Source: Treponema rectale
Lineage (GTDB): Bacteria; Spirochaetota; Spirochaetia; Treponematales; Treponemataceae
Reading direction: 5' to 3'
Length of the DNA: 64,000 nt
Assembly (NCBI RefSeq): GCF_014202035.1
Contig: NZ_JACHFR010000002.1
Location: 310,001-374,000, forward strand
Every line of letters begins with the position of its first letter. Position 1 is the stretch's first letter. Positions 1 to 8,681 of this stretch are shown one piece after another. The notes under the pieces are model-generated. The model was given only the letters and a program-made list of their open reading frames with translations. It had not been told where the DNA came from and did no database searches. The translations under genes were made by a program, and so were the position numbers.

Positions 1-643
1 CATAAACACTGTCTATCAGTTCCATGGAAGTACCGTTTGATTTTTCTCCACGGTAAATATTATAAGAAACCGCATTGCTTATTTTATCCCAGGTTACTCT
101 TATGTACTCTGTAGATGTACCTTTTGAAGCTTCAGTATTTTTTGGACTTCCCAGCAGCCAGCCGCATCCCTGTGTTTCTGAAACAGCTGAATAATCACTT
201 TCTTCATAACCTTCACCGATATTTTTCGCCGTAATTTTATAATAATACCGGTAATCATATTCTTTATTCGTACTGCCTGGATTTTTTAAAATTACATCCG
301 TATAATTTGTTTTAGCACAATATTCTGAAACCACAGAAAAATCCAGCTCATCATAATTTACAATAGAAGTCTTGTCTTCTACATATGCCCGTTCTACCGT
401 ATAAGAAGTTGCATTATCTACAGCATTCCACGTTAATTTTATTGTGCCTGAATAAAGTCCCTGAGAAGCAAGAACCTGCTCCGGTGCCTCCAGCTGATCT
501 ATCTTAACTTCCGGAGTTAAAAAATCAGAAAGAGAACTCTGCTCAGCATCTGTATCCATTGCAACTTTTCCCTGAAACCAGTCTGCGCAGGATGTAAAAA
601 TAAAAATCATCAAAGTAAGTAAAACAAATTTTTTCTGCTGCAT
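1..643 (-). CDS. FN3-domain lipoprotein, C-terminus beyond window
   Basis: The open frame on the minus strand begins with ATG at 643 and runs off the left edge, so only the N-terminal 214 residues are visible. It starts with a lipoprotein signal (MQQKKFVLLTLMIFIFTSC, with Cys at residue 19), then a short acidic spacer. At least two fibronectin-type-III-like repeats follow, recognisable from the LTWNAV..TSYTVERA and VTWDKI..VSYNIYRG patterns. The start lies 4 bp after the stop of the neighbouring FN3 lipoprotein, with GGTGG as a weak ribosome site, so the two are probably cotranscribed. It is likely an outer-membrane or periplasmic lipoprotein. The function is unknown. Confidence 0.75.
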   Translation of the reverse strand, partial: MQQKKFVLLTLMIFIFTSCADWFQGKVAMDTDAEQSSLSDFLTPEVKIDQLEAPEQVLASQGLYSGTIKLTWNAVDNATSYTVERAYVEDKTSIVNYDELDFSVVSEYCAKTNYTDVILKNPGSTNKEYDYRYYYKITAKNIGEGYEESDYSAVSETQGCGWLLGSPKNTEASKGTSTEYIRVTWDKISNAVSYNIYRGEKSNGTSMELIDSVY

Positions 644-647
644 TTTT

Positions 648-3600
648 TTACCACCAGCCATATTCTTCTGAATTAAGATCATATCCGGAATTACCACTAA
701 TCTGCATCGGGAACCATTGTCTTCGAGTTGTATTATCTGAAGTTTCCACAATTGTTTTTGTTACTCCATTACGAGTCAACTTTAAAGTCATCGTATTATT
801 ATTCGGACAGTAAAAACTAATGACAGCACTCTGACTGCTTAATGCAGAAACAGAACCTTCAACTGTAATATCGTGAGTATCAGCAAACTCATATAGATAA
901 TAATCACTTAATCCCTGCATCCATACTTTATGTGTATCACAGGAAATTTTTACAGGCATAACCGTATATTCAGATAACGGTCCATAAACTTTTGGTGTAT
1001 AAGAACTGAAGGTATACTTAGCACTATATTTGCCCCAGTGAGAAGTATCCGTAATACCTGCAAGCTCTCCTTTTGTAAACACGGCACTTCCGTTTTCTCC
1101 AGATATAGTTCCGGCATCACCATACTTCAGATGATTTCCTGCATTACTTAAATCTTCACTGCCACCATCATTCAAATAGAACGCATATGCAAGAGAATAC
1201 ATCGCACTCTTCACCAGTTCCTCATCAGAAAGTGCACGAGTTCCCCATTTAACATATTCATCCTCAGTACCAAAAGTAAATTCGGTCGGAGCACTATAAC
1301 AATATTTTGAATCCCGAAGAACATAACTTCTTACGCGATAAAAATGTTTATAGTCACGAAGAATTTTTGTAGCAGCATTTGCAGAACCATCAAAGGAATA
1401 ACTGTAATTTGCAGTTTTATCTGCCGTATCAAAAGAATAACTTGCAACTTCCGTCCAGTCACTTAAATCATTACTGAGAACTTCAATAACATATCCGTTT
1501 ATTCCGTAATTTGCTTCTTCATTTATTTCTGCTGCAGTCCATATCAGTTTTTCCATGGTTCCCATAGAATCATTTTTATTTGCATCAACAACCTTTGGCT
1601 GAGAAAGTACCCAACCATGATTTATAGATTTATCTGAATAATTTGAATCTGCAACGCCATCATAATAAGAAAGCATATACTCCCTTTCATTCTCATTCTT
1701 CACTGGATAAGAACGTGCACTTCCGCAGCTCATTCCTACAAGATAGCGGTAAACTTTTCCGTACTCAGCTTTTGTATCAATGTAATACAACGATGAAGTC
1801 TGACCTGTCAGTTCCCATGAAGAACCATCATATCTGTAAATATAGTAAACAATATCTCCTGAAGGAATTTCCGGTTTAGACCAGGAAACATAAATCGAAT
1901 TATTATCTGCTTTATCCTCTTTATTTAATACATCCGTCTGCCAGCCCTTAGATGCATTTACTTTTATTCCGTAACCAAGGGCAAAACCTGTTCTTGAAAT
2001 ACTACTTACACCGGAAGAATAAGAAGCTCCGTTTTCCACATCAAGAATTCCGGAAGCATATGTTCCGCCTAAAATTTCTCCTTCTTTTAACGGTACAACT
2101 ATATATTCAAACTTCTGCCCCCAGGCAAGACGCGACTGCTGTTTTTTATAAACTTCCTTATAACCGTCTGCAGTAAATATTTCTTCGCTTACACAGTCCT
2201 TCAATGTATAGACACCATCTGACAGACTTACGAAAGAAACACTTGCTGTTTTCTGATTCACTTCAGAAAGCTCACAGGTTGAACCATCAACCCAGTAACT
2301 TATAACATCATCAGACCATAAAGCCGGAGTTACAGTTGCATCATAAAATCTTCTGATAACAAGATAACTGTTTGCACCTTCAAAAGCATTCCAGCTTACA
2401 GAAATACTTCCTGCTGCTGTTCCCTGAGAAACTGTTGCAATAGTTGCTGCCGGACCAAACAGCTTCATACTTTTTTCTACAGCAATTTTATTTTCATCGT
2501 CTAATGAAGAATTCATCGCCTCAACTTTTACCGTCAGAGGAAGACCGGCATACTGCGCATTGTCATATCCTGCAATTTTTGTAAAAGGAATTTCAAAGTT
2601 ACCGAATTCATCTGCTTCATTTTCAGAAAGCGTAACTGTCTGTCCTGCAAAATCAGAATCCAGTGCAAGAGAATCCGTATCATTTTCGTAAACATAACTT
2701 ACAACATAACTGTCAGCTTTATTTACTTTTGCAAAAGAAACAGTCATTCCTGTATAGCTGATGTCAGAAATAGTAACTGAAGGAGTTCCCAAAGTTCCGC
2801 ATTCAACAGCATCAGCGCCCTTTCCTTTTTCCTGAGTTTCTGTTTTGTAAATATCTGCCTTAAACCAGCGGGTTTCTCCACTTGCAATATCCTCAGGCTT
2901 ATATTCATAAATGTAATCCTGAGCTTCAGTACATTCATAAGTAAGAATATTTTTCCATTCAGCTTCCGTATCAGAATTTGAATCACACTCTTTTATTACA
3001 TATGTATTTCCTGAAGTTGCAGAAAACGAAATTTCATATTTATTTAAATAACCGTCCTGAACAAAAAAGTTTTCAAGTTCAAGCGGATTCAGATCAGCAG
3101 TTATAAAGCGGCTCTTCTGAGAAGTAATCATTTCAACATTTTTCTGCGTAGAATTCTTTTTTACGATTACAGAATATGTATAGCGGCCGTTCATTGACGG
3201 GAGAGGTTTTATTTCATCAACATAAGAATTTAAATCTGCCACCAGAGAAAAATCTTTTGTTGAATATTCAGTTACTTCAGAATCAGTTAACGACACTCTC
3301 TTTCTGGAAAGAACAAAAGTATAATCTGATTCAACATCTGTATCATTAAAAGTAAAATTAAACGTAAGACTTGCACCGCTATAACTTAACGGGGTTGTTC
3401 CGTCTTCATCATAAACAACTGTGTATTCTGGATTGTTTACACTGAAGGAAGTTTTTCCCAGCGGCCATCCTGCACTCTGAACAACAGATGCAGCTGATGT
3501 AGTCAGTTTTGAATAAGAAGTTGAAGATGCAGATGAAGGTGTTGTATTTTCATCATAGTAATAATCTGTATAAGACTGAATCTTATAATCGTAGCGGGTA

Positions 3601-4715
3601 TTTCTCAAAACAGATTTATCCGTAAAATAAATTTTATATCCGCCAACATAATCAGGATAAAGAGAATTTTCTTCCGTTGCTTCTGCCGCTTCAATTGTAA
3701 GCAGTGAATTATTTGTTGAACAATCCTGTGCATTAAAAGTATAGATTGTTTTTGAAGAAATATATTTGCTTACATAACCTTCATTTACATTACAGTTTGA
3801 ACCTATGTATGCAACATAAGGAACCGTACTGAAATTTTCTTCCGTAGAAAGCTTGCGGTAAACCTTAAAGTAAATCGGACGGCGTGCATAAGTTGAACCT
3901 TCCTTTATGTCAACAAAAGTCGGAAGTGTCCATGACAAGGTTACACTTTCTGTTGATTCCCCCTGCTCTGCTGTAAAATCAAGCGCTTTTTCCGGCGTAA
4001 GTTTTCTTGCAGTTTCTGAATCTATTATGTCACTTTTTTCTTCATAAGCTGCACCCTGCAAAGATGCAATTACCTGAAAATAATAAGTTGTATTCGGAGA
4101 CAGGCCATTGATTTCTGCACTAAGGCTTCCATCAGTTATAAAAGGTTCAGTTCCGGCAGTAGCACTTCCCTTTTCATCCGTGTAGCAGACAACTTCATAT
4201 TGAACTGATGAAGCATAAGTTTCTGCCGTACAGTTTTCCATCCACCAGTTTACAATTACATCAGTTTCATCTGATTCTGAATTCTGTTCCACTGAAGTTA
4301 TTACAGGAACAGCAAGTGTTGAACCGCAAACTATAGTACTTTCAGGACCCTCTTTTTCATTAGCGTCAACGGCAGTAACTTTAAAATATTTTGTAAGTCC
4401 GCTGGTTAAATTTGAAATTGTTTTTCCAGGTAATGAATTTTTTTCTGTCTCTGCAAAAAGTACAAAATCTCCTTCATAAATTGAATCTGAAGCATAAATT
4501 TTATACCTGAGTGCACCCGAAACTGCTGTCCAGGAAAGCGAAATACTTCTATAACCGCCCTGCGTTGCTTTTAAATTCTTAGGTGCAGTTAAATTACCGT
4601 TATTATAAATATTATTACCATTTCCAGCCGGAGAAGAAACTATATTTTCCCTGCAGGCCGAAAAGAAACTGAAAAGGCAAAGTACGCCTGTTAAAATCCC
4701 CACCACTCTTTTCAT
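648..4715 (-). CDS. large FN3-repeat lipoprotein
   Basis: A 1355-residue lipoprotein. The signal ends in LFSFFSAC (Cys at residue 21). I count about nine fibronectin-type-III-like repeats, each with an SLSW/VSW/VNW strand and a Y.I/Y.V strand. They are followed by roughly 190 C-terminal residues that do not look like FN3. FN3 arrays usually act as spacers or binding modules on secreted or surface proteins; the ligand is unknown. The start has no Shine-Dalgarno: a promoter-like TTGAAA-17 bp-TAACAT ends 7 nt before the ATG. The downstream partial FN3 lipoprotein follows after 4 bp. The gene diverges from flaB. No enzymatic motif was recognised. Confidence 0.8.
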   Translation of the reverse strand: MKRVVGILTGVLCLFSFFSACRENIVSSPAGNGNNIYNNGNLTAPKNLKATQGGYRSISLSWTAVSGALRYKIYASDSIYEGDFVLFAETEKNSLPGKTISNLTSGLTKYFKVTAVDANEKEGPESTIVCGSTLAVPVITSVEQNSESDETDVIVNWWMENCTAETYASSVQYEVVCYTDEKGSATAGTEPFITDGSLSAEINGLSPNTTYYFQVIASLQGAAYEEKSDIIDSETARKLTPEKALDFTAEQGESTESVTLSWTLPTFVDIKEGSTYARRPIYFKVYRKLSTEENFSTVPYVAYIGSNCNVNEGYVSKYISSKTIYTFNAQDCSTNNSLLTIEAAEATEENSLYPDYVGGYKIYFTDKSVLRNTRYDYKIQSYTDYYYDENTTPSSASSTSYSKLTTSAASVVQSAGWPLGKTSFSVNNPEYTVVYDEDGTTPLSYSGASLTFNFTFNDTDVESDYTFVLSRKRVSLTDSEVTEYSTKDFSLVADLNSYVDEIKPLPSMNGRYTYSVIVKKNSTQKNVEMITSQKSRFITADLNPLELENFFVQDGYLNKYEISFSATSGNTYVIKECDSNSDTEAEWKNILTYECTEAQDYIYEYKPEDIASGETRWFKADIYKTETQEKGKGADAVECGTLGTPSVTISDISYTGMTVSFAKVNKADSYVVSYVYENDTDSLALDSDFAGQTVTLSENEADEFGNFEIPFTKIAGYDNAQYAGLPLTVKVEAMNSSLDDENKIAVEKSMKLFGPAATIATVSQGTAAGSISVSWNAFEGANSYLVIRRFYDATVTPALWSDDVISYWVDGSTCELSEVNQKTASVSFVSLSDGVYTLKDCVSEEIFTADGYKEVYKKQQSRLAWGQKFEYIVVPLKEGEILGGTYASGILDVENGASYSSGVSSISRTGFALGYGIKVNASKGWQTDVLNKEDKADNNSIYVSWSKPEIPSGDIVYYIYRYDGSSWELTGQTSSLYYIDTKAEYGKVYRYLVGMSCGSARSYPVKNENEREYMLSYYDGVADSNYSDKSINHGWVLSQPKVVDANKNDSMGTMEKLIWTAAEINEEANYGINGYVIEVLSNDLSDWTEVASYSFDTADKTANYSYSFDGSANAATKILRDYKHFYRVRSYVLRDSKYCYSAPTEFTFGTEDEYVKWGTRALSDEELVKSAMYSLAYAFYLNDGGSEDLSNAGNHLKYGDAGTISGENGSAVFTKGELAGITDTSHWGKYSAKYTFSSYTPKVYGPLSEYTVMPVKISCDTHKVWMQGLSDYYLYEFADTHDITVEGSVSALSSQSAVISFYCPNNNTMTLKLTRNGVTKTIVETSDNTTRRQWFPMQISGNSGYDLNSEEYGWW

Positions 4716-4722
4716 ATATATT

Positions 4723-4751
4723 ATGTTAAAAAATTGCTTTTATTTTTTCAA
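4723..4751 (-). promoter_or_regulatory. sigma-70-type promoter of the FN3 lipoprotein operon
   Basis: Read on the minus strand, TTGAAA (4751-4746) and TAACAT (4728-4723) are separated by 17 bp. The -10 element ends 7 nt before the ATG at 4715, so the mRNA is predicted to start at or next to the start codon. Confidence 0.5.
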
Positions 4752-4863
4752 TATATGTAAAGAAAACCTATAACTCATAAGGTTTAAGATATGTTCATAT
4801 CATATACATTTACAAAAAGTTAACAAAACCTAAAAAAAATTCTAAAAATTTTTATTTTTTTGC

Positions 4864-4890
4864 TAAAGTAAAATTTTCAATCTCCGAAAA
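4864..4890 (+). promoter_or_regulatory. sigma-28 (FliA) promoter of flaB
   Basis: TAAAGTAA at 4864-4871, an 11-bp spacer, and TCCGAAAA at 4883-4890. The enterobacterial FliA consensus is TAAAGTTT-N11-GCCGATAA, so both halves match at 6 of 8 positions with exact spacing. This implies a leader of about 85 nt before the flagellin ATG. Confidence 0.75.
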
Positions 4891-4981
4891 AAGAAGTATA
4901 GGGTGTCAAAAACAACCCGGGAGGGCGGCAGACCATCAGGCAACTGCTTGTAACTCTAGAAATTGTATAAGGAGATACATT

Positions 4982-5842
4982 ATGGTTATTAATCACAACA
5001 TGAGTGCAATGTTTGCACAGCGTTCAGAGGGAATCACGGAAGTAAATCACCAGAAAAACCTGGAAAAACTTTCATCTGGTATGAAAATCAATCGCGCTGG
5101 AGACGATGCATCAGGACTTGCAGTTTCTGAAAAAATGCGTTCACAGATCCGCGGTTTGAACCAGGCATCTACAAATGCTAAGAATGGTATTTCTTTCATC
5201 CAGACAACAGAAGGATACCTCCAGGAAACTGAAGATATCGTTCAGCGCATCCGCGAACTTGCTGTTCAGTCTTCAAACGGTATCTACACTGATGAAGATC
5301 GTATGCAGATTCAGGTTGAAGTTTCTTCACTCATCGCTGAAGTTGACCGCATCGCTTCTTGTGCACAGTTCAACGGTATGAACATGCTTACAGGACGCTT
5401 CGCTCGCCCAACTGGTGAAAATACACCAACTGCTTCTATGTGGCTTCACATTGGTGCTAACATGGACCAGAGAACTCAGGTTTACATCGGAACTATGAGT
5501 GCATCTGCTCTTGGACTCCGCAATGTTGGAACAGAAGAAATCATGACTCTTCAGACTCCTGATGAAGCAAACCGCGCAATCGGTACTTTGGATGAAGCTA
5601 TCAAGAAGATCAACAAGCAGCGTGCTGACCTCGGTGCTTATCAGAACCGCCTTGAAAAGACAGTTGTTGGTCTTGATGTTGGTGCAGAAAACCTTCAGGC
5701 TTCTGAATCACGCATCCGTGATACAGACATGGCTAAAGAAATTGTTGAATCTACAAAGAACCAGGTTCTTCAGCAGGCTGGAACTGCTATGCTCGCACAG
5801 GCAAACCAGTCTTCACAGAACGTACTTTCACTTCTTCAGTAG
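4982..5842 (+). CDS. flaB: FlaB periplasmic flagellin core protein
   Basis: A 286-residue flagellin, the usual size for spirochaetal FlaB core proteins. The N-terminal D0/D1 region starts [14 protein letters not shown] and contains the [23 protein letters not shown] block. The C-terminal D0/D1 region contains [17 protein letters not shown] and ends SLLQ. The central variable domain is short, as expected for a filament core subunit that lies in the periplasm. No signal peptide is present; FlaB is exported by the flagellar type III system. AAGGAG lies 7 nt before the ATG. The gene is monocistronic: a sigma-28 promoter precedes it and a strong hairpin terminator follows. Which FlaB paralogue it is cannot be decided here. 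Confidence 0.95.
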   Translation: MVINHNMSAMFAQRSEGITEVNHQKNLEKLSSGMKINRAGDDASGLAVSEKMRSQIRGLNQASTNAKNGISFIQTTEGYLQETEDIVQRIRELAVQSSNGIYTDEDRMQIQVEVSSLIAEVDRIASCAQFNGMNMLTGRFARPTGENTPTASMWLHIGANMDQRTQVYIGTMSASALGLRNVGTEEIMTLQTPDEANRAIGTLDEAIKKINKQRADLGAYQNRLEKTVVGLDVGAENLQASESRIRDTDMAKEIVESTKNQVLQQAGTAMLAQANQSSQNVLSLLQ

Positions 5843-5877
5843 TTCACTTAAAGCAGCTTAAAGCTGCTTAATAAAAA

Positions 5878-5940
5878 AAGCCGCCCGTTGTGGTTCATGA
5901 GATACGTTTCATAAATCACACGGACGGCTTCTTTTGTTTT
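5878..5940. terminator. terminator after flaB
   Basis: AAGCCG at 5878 pairs with CGGCTT ending at 5930, and the stem continues through CCGT/ACGG and GTG/CAC with one bulge and one mismatch. The T-rich CTTTTGTTTT follows. An A-tract on the left lets it also serve the convergent binding-protein gene. Confidence 0.85.
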
Positions 5941-5964
5941 AAATAATTAAAAACGAATTATTTT

Positions 5965-7557
5965 TTATCTTCTGCGTTCAGCATAATAATCATCAAGCTG
6001 TTCCTGCAGAGCTGCAATTACAGTTTCAATTCCATACTCTTTTAATTCTGCACGGAACTGTTTTACATATGCCTCAGGATCATCAACCTGACCATAAGTT
6101 ATGTTCTTAAAATACTTTTCACAAACTTCACTAATTTTTATAAGTTCCCAGTTAACATAATCTACGTTCCAGACAATTTCACCAAAAGGATAAACCATCT
6201 GATTGGCAGTATAAATCTTATTTATGCTTTCAAATTCATCCCAGGAACCACCAATATCACGAACCTCAAGATTATCATTACGACCCCACCAGAAATCAGT
6301 TACAATACCGTCTCTGTCTCCGTTATATCCTGCAGGTCTCTTATAATAATCCTTACCATCCTTACCTTTTACGATTTCATACTGTTTGCCTTCAATACCA
6401 TAATTGAAAAGACGATAACATTCAGGATCATTACGAATCAAATCATATACTGCAAGAGCGCGGGCCTTCTGTTTTGACGCAGAAGAAAGAGCCATTGCAC
6501 CATGAGTTACAGTCATAGTCGTAACATTCTTTTTTTCTTCTCCAAACCAGAAAAATCCAACATCAGAACCAGGGAACCTGTTATCCATTTCTGCACGAAC
6601 CTGTGTATACCAGGTCTGTGTATGATGCTGCTCAACACCAGACTTTCCTGAATAGAACTGCGTACGGTTATCAGAAGTTGAAGTAAGAACATTCTTTCTC
6701 CATACACCCATATCATTCCAGCGTTTCATCAGTTTAGCAAATTCTATAAATTCCCTTCCCTCAAAATAAGGTGAAACAATCTTAGAAAGATCTGATTTCT
6801 TTACACCAAAAAGACCGTAAGCATTAACACCGTCAAGAACAAGGAAATCTGTTGCAGAAAGAATATAACCACCGGCAATATCTGTATCACCCTTTGCATC
6901 CCACGGAACAAAACCAGGTTTATTCAAACTGATTAAATAAGAAAAATATTTTGTAAGATCATTCCATGAATGCACACCATCAAGACCTGCATCTCTTGCC
7001 CAGTCATTACGGTACATAAATCCATGATTAATCCACTGTGCATAATTATCTTCAGGAATCAAATAAATTTTTCCCTGATACTTACACTGATTCCAGTCGC
7101 CTTTTGCAGAAACCTGTGAATAAGTTTTGTTTGCATACTGTCTCAAATTTTCTTCAGAAAGAACAGCAAAGTTTCCGAGCTTTGTATTCTTCCATGCATC
7201 AAGCCAGTCTGTAGCTGTACCGACTAAATCAATCTTACCATTCTTGCGGGACAAAAGTCTGTTGTATTCACTAAGATAGTTATTCCACGGAAGGTACATG
7301 ATTTCAAGTTCTGCATTTACCCGTTCCGTAAGAATTTTATTCAGCTTATTAAGCATTTCATCCGTTGCACCATTTGAAGGTGCATTACCCAATGTAAGAT
7401 AAACAATTTTTACATGTTCAGAATAATCATTATACCATCCGGTTTTAATCAGACGATTTTCTTCCGGAGTATAAACCTTTTCTTTGGCATTATCTTTTTT
7501 ACAGCCAGCTGCAAACAAAGAAACCAATGCCATCACTACTAATGAAAACCTTTTCAT
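5965..7557 (-). CDS. extracellular solute-binding lipoprotein, LplA/DUF3502-like
   Basis: A family-1 solute-binding protein of about 530 residues. The signal peptide ends in a lipobox, LVSLFAAGC. The mature N-terminus (KIVYLTLGNAPSNGATDEMLNKL) and the C-terminal helical region (the AYVKQFRAELKEYG part) resemble the LplA/LipO group, which carries a DUF3502 C-terminus and usually serves oligosaccharide importers. No permease or ATPase of the sugar type is adjacent, so it is an orphan here. I chose ATG 7557 because GGAG lies 6 nt upstream; the ATG 12 nt earlier has its purine tract directly against the codon. The substrate is not predictable. Confidence 0.8.
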   Translation of the reverse strand: MKRFSLVVMALVSLFAAGCKKDNAKEKVYTPEENRLIKTGWYNDYSEHVKIVYLTLGNAPSNGATDEMLNKLNKILTERVNAELEIMYLPWNNYLSEYNRLLSRKNGKIDLVGTATDWLDAWKNTKLGNFAVLSEENLRQYANKTYSQVSAKGDWNQCKYQGKIYLIPEDNYAQWINHGFMYRNDWARDAGLDGVHSWNDLTKYFSYLISLNKPGFVPWDAKGDTDIAGGYILSATDFLVLDGVNAYGLFGVKKSDLSKIVSPYFEGREFIEFAKLMKRWNDMGVWRKNVLTSTSDNRTQFYSGKSGVEQHHTQTWYTQVRAEMDNRFPGSDVGFFWFGEEKKNVTTMTVTHGAMALSSASKQKARALAVYDLIRNDPECYRLFNYGIEGKQYEIVKGKDGKDYYKRPAGYNGDRDGIVTDFWWGRNDNLEVRDIGGSWDEFESINKIYTANQMVYPFGEIVWNVDYVNWELIKISEVCEKYFKNITYGQVDDPEAYVKQFRAELKEYGIETVIAALQEQLDDYYAERRR

Positions 7558-7661
7558 AAAAAACTCCATTTCCTCTTTTTTCGTTAAGCAGCAATGTTAT
7601 AATGATTCATTTTACACAATTTATCATAATAAAAACAACTACCATTTTATAGAAACTTAAA

Positions 7662-8627
7662 TTACAACGGCCATTTTCTTAGAATTTCTACATTAACATG
7701 CTCATTCTGTTTTATTACTTCCAGAGCACTGTTTGTACAGGCAACAATTTTTCTTCCATTAAAATCTAATTTATATTGAATCACATCACCAAAAAAAGAA
7801 GACGACAAAACTTTTGCATTTCCCTGCGCAATTCCCTCGTTTAATTTTTGAATTCTAATCCACTCAGGTCTAACTAAATATTTTTTTTCACCTTCATAAA
7901 TTATGTTGGCACGACCTACAAAATTTGCAACAAATTCATCTTTCGGTTCAAAATAAAGTTTATGGGGATTATCATACTGAATTATTTTTCCGTCTTTCAT
8001 TACAGCTATTTTATCTGAAAGACTAAGAGCTTCTTCCTGATCATGGGTTACATAAATTGTTGTAATTTTAAGTTCCTGCTGAATTTCTTTAAGTTCTTCC
8101 CGAACTCTTACTCTAAGATTTGTATCTAATGAAGAAAGTGGTTCGTCCATCAAAAGAATCTCTGGTTCCAGTACAAGTGAACGTCCAAGGGCAACCCGCT
8201 GCTGCTGGCCACCAGAAAGTTCTCCAGGAAGACGCTTTAAAAGTTTTTCTAGTCCCAGATTTTTTGCAACCTGATTAACACGCTCTTCATTTTCCTTTTT
8301 ATTTTTTTTGAAGTCACTTTTTAGTTTTAATCCATAGTAAAGATTCTGCTCAACAGTTAAGTGAGGAAAAAGTGCATAGTCTTGAAAAACAATTCCGATT
8401 TTACGCTTGTTTGGAAGTATTCTATTTTGAATTTCTCCATTAATTTTTATAAGCCCGCCTTGCGGATTTAAAAAACCAGAAATAAGTCGCAAAACTGTAG
8501 TTTTTCCACAGCCACTTGCACCTAAAAGCGTAGTAAATTCACTTTTTTCGACACTAAGATTAAAATTTTTTATAACAGGTTCATCTTTATATCCAAAAGT
8601 TATATTCTCAAGTTCAAGTAAAGGCAT
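7662..8627 (-). CDS. ABC transporter ATP-binding protein, AfuC/FbpC type
   Basis: A 321-residue importer ATPase. Walker A is GASGCGKTT at residues 36-44, the signature is LSGGQQQR, and Walker B is LLMDEPLSSLD followed by the switch VTHDQEEAL. The C-terminal 90 residues form the TOBE-like regulatory domain of this class (EYIVRPEWI-type segment). AGGAGG precedes the ATG. It is the last gene of a three-gene minus-strand operon: binding protein, fused permease, ATPase. The family transports ferric iron in some members and hexose phosphates or phosphonates in others. Confidence 0.85.
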   Translation of the reverse strand: MPLLELENITFGYKDEPVIKNFNLSVEKSEFTTLLGASGCGKTTVLRLISGFLNPQGGLIKINGEIQNRILPNKRKIGIVFQDYALFPHLTVEQNLYYGLKLKSDFKKNKKENEERVNQVAKNLGLEKLLKRLPGELSGGQQQRVALGRSLVLEPEILLMDEPLSSLDTNLRVRVREELKEIQQELKITTIYVTHDQEEALSLSDKIAVMKDGKIIQYDNPHKLYFEPKDEFVANFVGRANIIYEGEKKYLVRPEWIRIQKLNEGIAQGNAKVLSSSFFGDVIQYKLDFNGRKIVACTNSALEVIKQNEHVNVEILRKWPL

Positions 8628-8681
8628 ATATTCCTCCTAAGCTGAATATTAAAAAAGCTAGCCTAATTTTAGTACAAATGT

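Noticed and set aside
5851-5869. AAGCAGCTT/AAGCTGCTT palindrome right after flaB
   Set aside because: Followed by A rather than T and with a one-base loop, so it is not a convincing terminator. The real one starts at 5878.
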